Origin: Sphingomonas sp. LR60
GTDB lineage: Bacteria > Pseudomonadota > Alphaproteobacteria > Sphingomonadales > Sphingomonadaceae
Assembly: GCF_036855935.1 (NCBI RefSeq)
Contig: NZ_JASPFK010000001.1
Location: forward strand, 2,916,501 to 2,980,500
Direction of reading: 5' to 3'
DNA length: 64,000 nt
Made by a program: the position numbers and the translations under genes. Positions 54,172 through 62,960 of the stretch are shown here, one piece after another (the first letter of the stretch is position 1; every line of letters starts with the position of its first letter). The notes beneath the pieces are model-generated. The model worked only from the letters and a program-made list of their open reading frames with translations, did not search any database and was not told the origin of the DNA.

Positions 54172-54413
54172 CTGTTGCTTCGGTGAGCGTGACGATCGGG
54201 CCCATGCCCGACGGCGCCTATGTAGTGGAAGTTGCGCCTGATGGTGCCGGCCGGCGTGCTGGTCTCACCCCCGGCATGGTGATCGCCCGCGTCAACGGGA
54301 TTTCGCTGGTCGGCATGGGTGCAGCGATGAGCAACATCCTGGGCAGCGAAGCCGCGAGCCTCGACGTCGAGACAGTCACGGGCGGGCACGTCATTATCGA
54401 GCAACCTCGATGA
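54129..54413 (+). CDS. PDZ-like small protein, copy 2
   Basis: A 94-residue protein reading DGAYVVEVAPDGAGRRAGL, then TPGMVIARVNGISLVGMG: a PDZ domain with the usual A-G-L and G-V-I-A-V-N-G pattern. It overlaps the preceding exported-protein frame by 43 bp and has no signal peptide of its own. It may be the C-terminal domain of that protein after a frameshift. The stop overlaps the next ATG. Confidence 0.55.
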   Translation: MLPPAPSAEASPDLTVASVSVTIGPMPDGAYVVEVAPDGAGRRAGLTPGMVIARVNGISLVGMGAAMSNILGSEAASLDVETVTGGHVIIEQPR

Positions 54414-54796
54414 GCCGCGGCTGGCAGATGGGCTGGTACAATGGCTGGAGCCCCGCGGAGCGGATGGCGACGCTGCCGATACAGCGTGAAGCGATCCGTT
54501 CGGGCAGGATCGCCGCACCGGAGACCTGCTCGATTTGCGGCGTCACGCCCGAGCCTGGCTCGAACAATCCGGTCGGTTTGCACGACGAGGATTACAGCCA
54601 GCCGCTCCTGACCTATCATATTTGCCAAATATGCCACCGTACCTTGCATGGGCGCTTCGAACACCCTGACCCGTGGCGTACGCTGGTTCGAACGCATGGC
54701 AGTGGCAGCCGCGGGTTTGAGGGGCTGACCATCGATCCCGCTTCGCAGCGGCAGCCGTTCGAGGTGATGTACCCGGCCGGCCTGCCGCGCGATTGA
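54410..54796 (+). CDS. HNH/zinc-ribbon-like hypothetical protein
   Basis: A 128-residue protein with CSICG (about 42-46) and CQICHRTLHGRF (about 74-85). Between them lies GLHDEDYSQPLLTYHI. Two CxxC pairs with central His residues suggest an HNH-like or zinc-binding phage protein; a nuclease role is possible but the ββα-metal motif is not certain. It converges on the terminase gene, 1 bp apart. Confidence 0.62.
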   Translation: MSRGWQMGWYNGWSPAERMATLPIQREAIRSGRIAAPETCSICGVTPEPGSNNPVGLHDEDYSQPLLTYHICQICHRTLHGRFEHPDPWRTLVRTHGSGSRGFEGLTIDPASQRQPFEVMYPAGLPRD

Positions 54797-54797
54797 C

Positions 54798-56312
54798 CTA
54801 CCAGGATGCGGCGGATGGGACATCGCCGTCATAGAAGCGAGATGACCGGTTCGGTCGCGACGGCCGGATCCTTCGACCGTTACCGTCGAACTTCGCATCC
54901 ACCCACACGCGATTGTCAAAGGTAAACTCCAGGAATTGCGTGAGCGCATCGACCTGATCGTCGTTGCGCCCGTCGGGAAAGGCCTGAAGCTCATGCCGCA
55001 GCGCTGGAAGCCACTCGGCGCTCGCGGGCAAAAGAAAGCCGCCGCTCTGCAACTGCACCGTGTGTCCGGCCAGTCGATCGACTTTCGAGCTGGTGGGGGT
55101 CGGACATCGCAGCGCGCCAGGCAGGTTTGCCGCTTTCACCTGCTGGTAGAGCGCGATGCCGATGGATGCACCTTCGATGATCAAGGCGTCCGCTCGCCAA
55201 TGGCGATGCCAGGCGATCACCCGCTCGGTCAACGTGGTGAAAGCGGCCTGGATGCGGATCACATCAAGCAGGTACCAGTCGCCATCGCGAAATCCCCAGG
55301 TCATGCCCACGGAATAATCCGCGGTGATCCGTTCGGTGATCGCCGGATCCCAGCTCTGCACCACCTTGTGGAAGAAGATGCGCGGCGGGCGCTCGTCATA
55401 TTGTCCGAACCAGTCGAGATCGATGAGCCCACCATCGGCAACGACGGGGTTCTGCTGGAACTGCGCACCGAAATTGCGTGCGCCCATGAGCAGCCGCTGC
55501 TCCTCGAGATATGCACGCGGGGCCAGGGCCGGTGCGAGAACGTCCCCCTTACGGCGGTGCCAGACTCGACCGCGAGGAAGCGGTATATCTTCGTCCTGCT
55601 CAGCGATGGCCGGCAGGTTGAGGTGATGCCATTCCCCGGTACGTAGCGCCCAGCCGGCAAGATCGTCCTCGTGAATCCGCTGCTGCACGATCACCAGCCG
55701 ACTGTCGGCGAGGTTGTCGAACCGGTTGAAGAAGGTCGTACGAAACGTCTCGATGGCACGCTCGCGCTCGACAGGCGACAGACTTTCTCCCGCCTTGTGG
55801 AAGTCGTCCACGATCATGAAGTGAGTGCCAAGCCCGGTCATGGCACCGTTCTTGGAGGCGGCGCGGACGCCCCCGCCCCCGGTCACCTCGAAATGGTCGC
55901 TGCGGTCCTTGCCGCGCTTGATGATGGTGTGCGGGAAGAAATAGCGGAAGCGCGCATCCCTCACGATCGAGCGCGCTTTGTCGACGAGCGGGATCGACAA
56001 GGCATCGCCGTAGCTTACGATCGTCACCTTGGCTTTAGGGTCATTGCCCAGCAGCCATGCGGCGAACGAGCCCGAGATCAGCTCCGACTTGCCATGGCGC
56101 GGCGGCAGGTTGATGACGAGCCGGTTGATCGTACCGAGTGCGAGTTGCTCGAGCACGTGGACCATCGCGTCGATATGCTGACCGGGGACGAGCGTCTCGC
56201 CCCCGTGCAGCATGCGGAACGCCTCCTTGTGGAAGTCACCGAGCGAGCGCTGGACAATCGCGCGGTACATCGCACGCTCCGCACCGTCGGAAAGCAATGT
56301 GGGATTGCTCAT
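54798..56312 (-). CDS. Phage terminase large subunit
   Basis: A 504-residue DNA-packaging motor. The ATPase part has the Walker A-like NLPPRHGKSELIS, a Walker B-like HFMIVDDFHK and a motif-III-like LVIVQQRIHEDD. The nuclease part has Asp residues in QSWDPAITERITADYSVGMTWG, ADALIIEGASIG and GRNDDQVDALTQF. It overlaps the stop of the DUF5681 gene. No portal, capsid or tail gene follows inside the island, so the phage is incomplete. Confidence 0.92.
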   Translation of the reverse strand: MSNPTLLSDGAERAMYRAIVQRSLGDFHKEAFRMLHGGETLVPGQHIDAMVHVLEQLALGTINRLVINLPPRHGKSELISGSFAAWLLGNDPKAKVTIVSYGDALSIPLVDKARSIVRDARFRYFFPHTIIKRGKDRSDHFEVTGGGGVRAASKNGAMTGLGTHFMIVDDFHKAGESLSPVERERAIETFRTTFFNRFDNLADSRLVIVQQRIHEDDLAGWALRTGEWHHLNLPAIAEQDEDIPLPRGRVWHRRKGDVLAPALAPRAYLEEQRLLMGARNFGAQFQQNPVVADGGLIDLDWFGQYDERPPRIFFHKVVQSWDPAITERITADYSVGMTWGFRDGDWYLLDVIRIQAAFTTLTERVIAWHRHWRADALIIEGASIGIALYQQVKAANLPGALRCPTPTSSKVDRLAGHTVQLQSGGFLLPASAEWLPALRHELQAFPDGRNDDQVDALTQFLEFTFDNRVWVDAKFDGNGRRIRPSRPNRSSRFYDGDVPSAASW

Positions 56313-56998
56313 CGCCGGCCTCCCTCATCGATGTTGGTAGCAGGATCCGCCTGGCGCTCACGGCGAATGACCGGCCTTGCCGGCAGCCCATGCTCTTCGA
56401 GCATCTGCTCGATGATCTGCCGCTCCCACTCGAACGCCTCGGGCGTCTCGTCACGTTCCACATTCTTGCGAACAGCGGCAAGGAAGAGCTCGAGCAGGAT
56501 CTGTTGCGATTTGACGGTGCCTTTGGCCGCGCCCGCCTTGAGCAGCTGAAGGGCGAAGGTGCCGGTGTTGAGCCTGACGTCCTGCCCGTTAACGCGAGCG
56601 ACGAAGTCCGCAGTCAGTTCACGCTCGAACTCGGCCAGCGGATCGAGCTTCTCTTTCGGCTTCGGTCCCCGCGGATTGCCGCTCTGCCCCTTCTGCCACC
56701 GGCTATGAGCCGGGGGCCGCCCCTTGCCGACGATGTACTCGCCATCATCACTCCAATTGGCGCCGGTACGCGCAACAACATGATGGACGCGTTTGACTGC
56801 TGCCGCCGAACGCAGGTCAGCGCCTCGCTCTTCCGTTTGGCCCGGCGGACCATCCGGGGTCGGGGCTGGCAATTGGCGCGTACGGCTTCTGACAGCGATG
56901 CGCGGGGCAGCCGACGCCGCCGTTGGAGCAGTCGCTGCCGGCGCGGAAACCGGCATTTCGCGAGGAGGTCGAGGACGATTGATTGGCCGAATAGGCAT
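56309..56998 (-). CDS. DUF5681 protein (putative small terminase-like)
   Basis: A 229-residue protein with a Pro/Ala-rich N-terminus and the DUF5681 core GKGRPPAHSRWQKGQSGNPRGPKPK. A helical C-terminus follows (LLKAGAAKGTVKSQQILLELF, EWERQIIEQMLEEHGLP). Proteins of this type often precede TerL and may recognise DNA. The stop overlaps the terminase start (ATGA). The first 80 residues have low complexity and the true start may be further in. Confidence 0.78.
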   Translation of the reverse strand: MPIRPINRPRPPREMPVSAPAATAPTAASAAPRIAVRSRTRQLPAPTPDGPPGQTEERGADLRSAAAVKRVHHVVARTGANWSDDGEYIVGKGRPPAHSRWQKGQSGNPRGPKPKEKLDPLAEFERELTADFVARVNGQDVRLNTGTFALQLLKAGAAKGTVKSQQILLELFLAAVRKNVERDETPEAFEWERQIIEQMLEEHGLPARPVIRRERQADPATNIDEGGRR

Positions 56999-57027
56999 GA
57001 TGATATTCCAGTGATCGGAAGAGAGGA

Positions 57028-58491
57028 TCAGGCAGCGCGCCGTGCGCGCGCACGCGGCATCACGTCGGGGCGAACCGAGGGCGCGGGTGCTACATCGTCG
57101 ATGGCGTCGGTCGCCGCTGCCCGCCGTTCGGCGACTTCTGCAAACGTCTCGCCGGTCTCCTGCAATACCGCTTGTCGTCCCGTCGCTTGCTCCCAGCGCT
57201 GCACGATCGCATCGACATAGAGCGGGTCCAGTTCGACCCCGCGGCAGACCCGGCCGGTACGCTCGGCAGCGATGAGGGTGGAACCGCTGCCCAGAAAGCC
57301 ATCGAGCACGATCTCGCCGCGATCGGTCGCATCACGAATAGCGTCCGACAGCATCGCGACGGGCTTGCTCGTCGGATGCATGGCGAGGAGAGCATCTCGC
57401 TCGACGCCAAAGCTATTCATGCCCGCATAATGCCAACAATTCGTCCGGTTGCGTCCGAACCGTCCGAGTTGCACATTATTTCGGTGTGACGCCTTACCTT
57501 TCTTGACAATAAATATAAGCTCATGCTGCGACCTGTAGAACGAACCCATTCCTCCTGATCTTTTTATCCAGACCGCAAGGTTGAACATTGTAAGATCTGC
57601 CGCCCGGATGCCGGACATGATCTCCCAGATGTGGCGCCAGTCCATGAAGAGGTAGAGTAATGCTCCGTCGATGCAGCAGGAAGCAAGCGTTCGGGTACTT
57701 GTCGTTTGAAACTCGATGAACTCCGCTTCGCTCATTTCGCCGCTGGCCTGAGCAAATTCACGATGCTTTGCCTTGCCAAGCCCGCTGACGTGACCCGATA
57801 TTTTCACGTTGAACGGCGAGTCAGTCAGCACCATGCGGGCCTGCTCGTCGCCCATCAGCAGGCGCAGATTGTCCATCTCTAGCGATGATCCGCACAGCAC
57901 CCGGTGCTCGCCCATCTCCCAAACATCGCCAACCCGGGTGACTTCGCTGCCGGGCAGCCCCGGCGACACCGGACCATCATCTGCATCCTCCTCGACCGTC
58001 TCCGGGGCGGGTTGGACGAGATTGTCGATCTCGACCGTGTCGAAGCCGGTCACCTCATAGGCGATCTCGGTATCGAGGCTGAGCAGCTCGGAGAATTCGG
58101 CAGCAAGCTCAATCCGGTTCCACTCGGACGTTTCCGCCAGTTTGTTCAGCGCAATACGCAGCATGCGCACCTCGGCATCGTCGAGGTGATCGATGCAGAC
58201 CGTCGGCACCTCCGCGTAGCCCAGTTCCCGCGCTGCTGAGACGATGCCCTCGCCTCCGATGATCGTCATATTGCCGTCAATGAGGATAGGCAGAACAATT
58301 CCGAAGCTGGCAACCGAGTTACGCAGCGCTTCCTCTGCTCCGTCCTTGCGCTTGCGCAGACGTCGTTCGTAGAATTTCAGTTCGTCGATCGGCAGATACT
58401 CGATGCGGTCGAGCCGCACGTTGTGACGCAAGATGCGCCCGATGTCCGGCGATGCATCTTCGACGGAAGCGCGTCCCCTACACGTGTTCAT
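57028..58491 (-). CDS. ParB-like / DNA methyltransferase fusion protein
   Basis: A 487-residue protein. The N-terminal ParB-like nuclease fold (about 30-150) has YLPIDELKFYERRLRKRKDG and GGEGIVSAARELGYAEVPTVCIDHLDD. The C-terminal DNA methylase has LTDSPFNVKISGHVSG in place of the usual D/N-PP-Y/F motif, TSKPVAMLSDAI, and the AdoMet loop LDGFLGSGSTLIAAE with RVCRGVELDPLYVD. Such fusions are common beside terminases and protect phage DNA. The Ser in DSPF may lower activity. Confidence 0.88.
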   Translation of the reverse strand: MNTCRGRASVEDASPDIGRILRHNVRLDRIEYLPIDELKFYERRLRKRKDGAEEALRNSVASFGIVLPILIDGNMTIIGGEGIVSAARELGYAEVPTVCIDHLDDAEVRMLRIALNKLAETSEWNRIELAAEFSELLSLDTEIAYEVTGFDTVEIDNLVQPAPETVEEDADDGPVSPGLPGSEVTRVGDVWEMGEHRVLCGSSLEMDNLRLLMGDEQARMVLTDSPFNVKISGHVSGLGKAKHREFAQASGEMSEAEFIEFQTTSTRTLASCCIDGALLYLFMDWRHIWEIMSGIRAADLTMFNLAVWIKRSGGMGSFYRSQHELIFIVKKGKASHRNNVQLGRFGRNRTNCWHYAGMNSFGVERDALLAMHPTSKPVAMLSDAIRDATDRGEIVLDGFLGSGSTLIAAERTGRVCRGVELDPLYVDAIVQRWEQATGRQAVLQETGETFAEVAERRAAATDAIDDVAPAPSVRPDVMPRARARRAA

Positions 58492-59262
58492 ACACGAGCT
58501 CCTTTGGCAAAGATTGCAACGGGGTGCTGCGCGTTCACGGGCGACTGAAACCGCGGTGCGCCGCAGCCGACCTCAATCCGTCGGCCACGGCTATCTAGCT
58601 GCATTTAACTTGCCGGTAAACAGCAAAGTTAGAGAAGGCGATCTAATCTAAGAGGGCAGACTTTCTTTTTCAATCTCATATCTTCAGTTTTGCTTTCTAC
58701 AGTTGAGGAAAACACAGGATACACTTGCGGATGACACTACTTTCCGTGCCAGCTCCCTGCCGCTTCCCTGCCAAGGGCAGCAGGGAAAGTTACGGTAAAT
58801 AGCTGTAATTGCTGGTAGAAGACTGGGATCAGCAACCACGAGGCGTCAAAAGCTCTGGCTTTACGCTGTCAACTCAGCCGCTGCAGGGAAACGGGCGAGG
58901 AAGAAGGCACCTCGACCTATTGGCCTGGAAGCAGGCAAGCGCTCGTAACTAGCCAGATCGGCGAGCCGGTCCTTCACAGGAAGCTCTCGTAGCGGGCGTG
59001 CCGGATAGGACGGCAAAGCGATGTGTGGTCAGCCGCTGGCAGCGAAGCCACAGCCTCGTTGAGATTTTCAATCAACCACGGAGCGCATCGATGTTACCGA
59101 CGCATCCCGTACTGCCCCTAAGAGCGTCGGAGAATCCACGGCGGAATGGCGGGCTACACAGGGAAGGGAGGGCTCTCCATGGTACCGAGGCGCGTCAAAA
59201 CAACGCGCAAACGCGCGCCATTCGGGCCGATCGCTTAAAAAAGTGACATGTTTAGGAAAAGG
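58492..59262. other. Gene-free 770 bp between the methyltransferase and tRNA-Ser
   Basis: No convincing gene on either strand. At about 58758-58786 TTCCCTGC and GCAGGGAA form an 8-bp stem, next to another TCCCTGC. The composition is lower in GC at about 58650-58820. This stretch ends at the tRNA-Ser 3' end, the expected attachment side of the element. Confidence 0.5.
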
Positions 59263-59353
59263 TGGCGGAGCGGGAGGGATTCGAACCCTCGATACGCTTT
59301 TGACGTATACTCACTTTCCAGGCGAGCGCCTTCGACCACTCGGCCACCGCTCC
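59263..59353 (-). tRNA. tRNA-Ser (anticodon GGA)
   Basis: On the minus strand, GGAGCGG pairs with CCGCTCC, followed by G and an encoded CCA. The D region reads GTGGCCGAGTGGTCGAAGG, the anticodon loop CTGGAAA gives GGA, a long variable arm (GTGAGTATACGTCAAAAGCG) marks a class II tRNA, and the T arm reads GAGGGTTCGAATCCCTC. It is 91 nt. Its 3' end faces the phage-like region. Confidence 0.95.
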
Positions 59354-59443
59354 GCATGCTTGGAACGGCGGCACTAGTCGGTGTCGCCATCTTGCGCAAG
59401 CGCATCGATTGCCTCACCCGTCGCATTGCGTCACGGTGCGCGC

Positions 59444-60295
59444 ATGTCGACGCTTGCCGCCCTGCTGCTGCTCGCCCAGGCGCCCGCCGCCGCGGTGCCT
59501 GCGCCCCATGAACCGGTCGAGAGCGACTGGCGTACCATCCCCGACGACGAACTGCTGGTGATGCGGCTGAAGGGCGATCGCACCGTCGTGATCCGGCTTG
59601 CGGCCGGCTATGCGCCGCTGCACGTCGCCAGCATCCGGAAGCTGGCGCGCGCGCGTTGGTGGGATGGGTTGAGCGTCTATCGCGTGCAGGAAAATTGGGT
59701 GGCGCAATGGGGTGACGCCAGCGAGAAGAAGCCGCTCGCGGCCGGCGTCCCGACGCATTTGCCGCCCGAGTTCGAGATCGCGCGCTTCGCTCCCGCGCAG
59801 ACGCTGACGCGCGCCGATCCGCATTCGGTGGTGTCGGGAATCACCGCGGATGGCTGGCCGGTCGCCAGCGACGGGCACGGCCATGCGTGGCTGACGCATT
59901 GCTACGGCATGGTCAATGTCGCGCGCGACGCCGATCCGACCTCCGGCTCGGGCGCAGAGATGTCGACGCCGATCGGCCAGTCGGCGCGGCGGCTCGATCG
60001 GAACTACGCGCTGGTCGGGCGGATCATCGTCGGCATGCACTATCTTTCGTCACTGCCGCGCAGCGATGCGCCGATGGGCTTCTATGCCGAAGCGGCCGAG
60101 CGCACGCCGATCGTCGAGATGCGGCTCGCCAGCGACATCCCGGCGGCCGAGCGCTCACGCTATCAGTATCGTGCCGCCGACAATCCGCGCTTCGCCGCGA
60201 TGATCCGTCGGCGCGAGAACCCACCCGCGCCGACGATTGGGGGTGGCGGGATCGAGGTTTGCGAGGTGCCGCTGGAGGTGCGCCGCGTGCCGTGA
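59444..60295 (+). CDS. Exported cyclophilin-type peptidylprolyl isomerase-like protein
   Basis: A 283-residue protein with a short signal peptide (LAALLLLAQAPAAAVPAP). The cyclophilin-like fold is visible in VVIRLAAGYAPLHVASIRKLARARWWDGLSVYRVQENWVAQWG, then HAWLTHCYGMVNVARDADP and IVGMHYLSSLPR. It should speed proline isomerisation in the periplasm. Several usual active-site residues differ, so activity is uncertain. The ATG at 59444 is followed at once by the signal. Confidence 0.8.
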   Translation: MSTLAALLLLAQAPAAAVPAPHEPVESDWRTIPDDELLVMRLKGDRTVVIRLAAGYAPLHVASIRKLARARWWDGLSVYRVQENWVAQWGDASEKKPLAAGVPTHLPPEFEIARFAPAQTLTRADPHSVVSGITADGWPVASDGHGHAWLTHCYGMVNVARDADPTSGSGAEMSTPIGQSARRLDRNYALVGRIIVGMHYLSSLPRSDAPMGFYAEAAERTPIVEMRLASDIPAAERSRYQYRAADNPRFAAMIRRRENPPAPTIGGGGIEVCEVPLEVRRVP

Positions 60296-60300
60296 AGCGC

Positions 60301-60335
60301 CCCGCTTCTTCTTGGCGACCGAGAGAAGAAGCGGG
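60301..60335. terminator. Hairpin between convergent genes
   Basis: CCCGCTTCTTCT (60301-60312) pairs perfectly with AGAAGAAGCGGG (60324-60335) around an 11-nt loop, just after the isomerase stop. There is no long T tract. It is directly followed by a REP-like unit. Confidence 0.65.
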
Positions 60336-60337
60336 AT

Positions 60338-60361
60338 TCCGGATCAAGTCCGGGATGACTG
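60338..60361. repeat. REP-like palindromic unit
   Basis: CCGGATCAAGTCCGGGATGAC contains the inverted repeat CCGGA/TCCGG. This kind of extragenic palindrome is scattered in many sphingomonad genomes; only one copy is seen in the window. Confidence 0.5.
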
Positions 60362-60432
60362 GAGCGACCGACGTCCGAGCCGCCTTGCCGCCGACTCCTG
60401 CTCAGCCCAAAATTATCGCTGGGCCGTAATAC

Positions 60433-61038
60433 CTACCGCTGCGCGCCGACCCAATCGGACACCTGCTGCGCGACCTGATTGGCCGCCTGGCTCAGTGCAG
60501 TTCCCGATTGCGTAGCGTCGATCGCCGAAACCGGCACACGCGCCTCGAAGCGCCGCTTCTCGACCGTCGGCTTGCCCGGCGGCGTGTACGACGCGTCATA
60601 CGTCACCACCGCCTGTCGCTGCACCGCATCGACCCCGAAGGTGCGCAGCTCGCCGCCCAACGTCGCGCTCGGCGCATCGAACGACTGCGCCGGCGACAGC
60701 ACCACCATCTGTGCGCGCGCGGTCAGCGTGTCGGACAACAGCCGCGCGAACAAGCGCGCCGGCGGCTCGGCCCATTGCGCGTCCTTGACATAGGCGAGCG
60801 AGGTATCGGTCGCCTGCACCGGCACGCGCGTTCCGGCGATCGACTGCGGCACCGCGGGCACCTCGATCACGATCGCGCGCCCGGTCGCGGAGTTCTGCAC
60901 CGTGCCCGCCGCCGGCTGTGCCTGCGGCGCGATCGTCAACAGCGACGGCGGCGGCGACGCGCCGAAGCGGATGCAGCCGGCCAGCGGCACCAGCGCCGCG
61001 ACGATCAGGAGCTTGTTCGCCAAAGCACGCACGATCAT
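60433..61038 (-). CDS. ABC-type transport auxiliary lipoprotein (PqiC/MlaB-associated type)
   Basis: A 201-residue lipoprotein: signal MIVRALANKLLIVAALVPLAGC with the lipobox LAGC. The mature part is the auxiliary-lipoprotein fold (IVIEVPAVPQSIAGTRVPVQ, AEPPARLFARLLSDTL, TLGGELRTFGVD). Such proteins assist MCE-type lipid transport between membranes. It is the last gene of the Mla-like operon and its start overlaps the MlaD-like stop (ATGA). Confidence 0.88.
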   Translation of the reverse strand: MIVRALANKLLIVAALVPLAGCIRFGASPPPSLLTIAPQAQPAAGTVQNSATGRAIVIEVPAVPQSIAGTRVPVQATDTSLAYVKDAQWAEPPARLFARLLSDTLTARAQMVVLSPAQSFDAPSATLGGELRTFGVDAVQRQAVVTYDASYTPPGKPTVEKRRFEARVPVSAIDATQSGTALSQAANQVAQQVSDWVGAQR

Positions 61039-62000
61039 TTCCCCTTATAGTCCGGCAGCGCCGGCTGGCCTACCAGCGAGCTGGCGCCACCCTGCTCGAC
61101 GCGCTCCGAAATCGACTTCAGCGACGAGGCGGTCACGCGCAGGTCGCGCACCAGCTGGTTGACCTGCGGGATCGTCTGCTTGCTGAACGTCGTCAGCCCC
61201 GGTCGCGCATCGCCGATCGCGGAATTGAGCGTGTCCGCGCTCTGCTGCGCCGAGGTGATCGCCTTGTTGAGGTTGGCCATCGCCGGCTGGACATCGTTCG
61301 CGAGCACGCCATTGGTGGTCTGCGCCAGTGCGCCGATCTGCTCGGCGGCATTGCCCGCCTGCTGGATCGCGATGCGCGTCTGCGCCAGCGTCGCCGCAAT
61401 CTCTGGCCCGCGATCCGCCAGCGCATCGGTCAGCCGGTTGGTGTTGTCGAGGATGCCCGCGATCGACGCCTGGTTGCGGTCGCTCAGCATCCCCGTCAGT
61501 CGCTCGGTCAGCGTCGACAGCCGCTCCAGCAACTGCGGCGCCGAATTCAGGATCGCGCCGATGCCGCCGGTCTTGGTCGGGATCACCGGAACGCCCAGCG
61601 GGCAGACGCTCTTGGCGGCGTCGCCATCGGGGCAGGTGATCGGCTGCGCACCCTTGATCGCGCCGTCGAGGCTGACGGTGCTGGTGCCGGTAAAACTGCC
61701 CTGGATCGTCGCAGTGGTGCCGCGCAGGATCGGCGTATCGTCGTTCACGCTGATCCGCACGCGCACATATTGCGGATCGGGCTTCCAGAGCGAGATGCTC
61801 TTCACCTGACCCGACGGCACGCCCGAGAAGGTCACCGAAGACCCCTTCGCCAGTCCGTCGACCGCCTGACGGAAGAAGATGTCATAGTCGCGCTCTTCCG
61901 CGCCGCCGATCCGCGCGATCCACACCGTGAAGATCGCGACCAGCGCCAGCAGGATCAGCACCACCGCGCCGACGAGGACATGGTTCGAACGCGTTTCCAT
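61035..62000 (-). CDS. mlaD: MlaD family (MCE domain) protein
   Basis: A 321-residue protein anchored by one N-terminal helix (HVLVGAVVLILLALVAIFTVW). One MCE domain follows at about 40-120 (DIFFRQAVDGLAKGSSVTFSGVPSGQV, VRVRISVNDDTPILRGTTATIQ), then a long helical region (TLTERLTGMLSDRNQ, NAAEQIGALAQTTNG). It should form a hexameric lipid-binding ring in the periplasm. The extended helical tail suggests a channel longer than MlaD of E. coli. Confidence 0.9.
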   Translation of the reverse strand: METRSNHVLVGAVVLILLALVAIFTVWIARIGGAEERDYDIFFRQAVDGLAKGSSVTFSGVPSGQVKSISLWKPDPQYVRVRISVNDDTPILRGTTATIQGSFTGTSTVSLDGAIKGAQPITCPDGDAAKSVCPLGVPVIPTKTGGIGAILNSAPQLLERLSTLTERLTGMLSDRNQASIAGILDNTNRLTDALADRGPEIAATLAQTRIAIQQAGNAAEQIGALAQTTNGVLANDVQPAMANLNKAITSAQQSADTLNSAIGDARPGLTTFSKQTIPQVNQLVRDLRVTASSLKSISERVEQGGASSLVGQPALPDYKGK

Positions 62001-62003
62001 CTC

Positions 62004-62960
62004 TTAGCCCCTCTCGCCCGACCCGGTGACGCCGGCCGACCTGCCGTATTCCGCCGTATCCGCGCCGCGCGCATAATCGTCCGCCATGCCGCCCTGCGAG
62101 CGCTGCCCGCTTTGCAGCTGCGCCACCTCCGTCGGATGCGCGGCAGCATCGCGTGCGGCACTGCGCTCCTGCGAGGCAACCGCCGCCCGGCCGCGTGGCC
62201 CGTTGAAATATTCCTGGATCCACGGGTGATCCAGCGCCAACAATTCGTCGATCGTCCCTACCGCGATGACGCGCTTGTCGGCCAGCACCGCGACGCGGTC
62301 ACAGATCGCGTACAACGTGTCGAGGTCGTGGGTGATGAGGAACACCGTCAGGCCCAGCGTCTTCTGCAACGCCTTGGTCAGGTCGTCGAACGCCGCGGCG
62401 CCGATCGGGTCGAGCCCGGCGGTCGGCTCGTCGAGGAACAGCAATTCGGGATCGAGCGCCAACGCCCTCGCCAGCCCGGCGCGCTTCTTCATCCCGCCCG
62501 ACAGTTCCGCGGGAAACTTCGGCCCGGCATCCCCCGGCAATCCGGTCATCACGACCTTGTAGGAAGCGATCTCATCGAGCAGGGCGAGGTCGAGATCGGG
62601 ATAGAATTCGCGCAACGGCACCTGCACGTTCTCGGCGACGGTCAACGTCGAGAACAAGGCGCCGCCCTGGAACAGCACGCCCCAGCGCTTGCGGATTTCG
62701 ACCGTGTCCAGCTCGCTGCGATCGAGGGTCGGCTCACCGAACACCTCGACGACGCCGCGGCTCGGCGATTGCAGCCCGATGATCGAGCGCATCAGCACCG
62801 ACTTGCCGGTGCCCGAGCCGCCGACCACGCCGAGGATCTCGCCACGCCGCACCTCGAGATCGAGGTTTTCGTGGATCACCTGATCGCCGAACTCATTGCG
62901 CAGCCCGCTCACCTTGATGATCGGCGCGGTGTCGGGACGGCTGGCGTTGTGCTGCGGCAT
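62004..62960 (-). CDS. mlaF: Mla-type ABC transporter ATP-binding protein
   Basis: A 318-residue ATPase. Walker A is VGGSGTGKSVLMRS, the signature LSGGMKKRAGLARALALDPELLFLDEPTAGLDP includes Walker B, and the switch His is in FLITHDLDTL. The C-terminal 60 residues are a polar extension not needed for the fold. Its stop lies 3 bp before the mlaD start and its own start overlaps the permease stop. Confidence 0.93.
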   Translation of the reverse strand: MPQHNASRPDTAPIIKVSGLRNEFGDQVIHENLDLEVRRGEILGVVGGSGTGKSVLMRSIIGLQSPSRGVVEVFGEPTLDRSELDTVEIRKRWGVLFQGGALFSTLTVAENVQVPLREFYPDLDLALLDEIASYKVVMTGLPGDAGPKFPAELSGGMKKRAGLARALALDPELLFLDEPTAGLDPIGAAAFDDLTKALQKTLGLTVFLITHDLDTLYAICDRVAVLADKRVIAVGTIDELLALDHPWIQEYFNGPRGRAAVASQERSAARDAAAHPTEVAQLQSGQRSQGGMADDYARGADTAEYGRSAGVTGSGERG

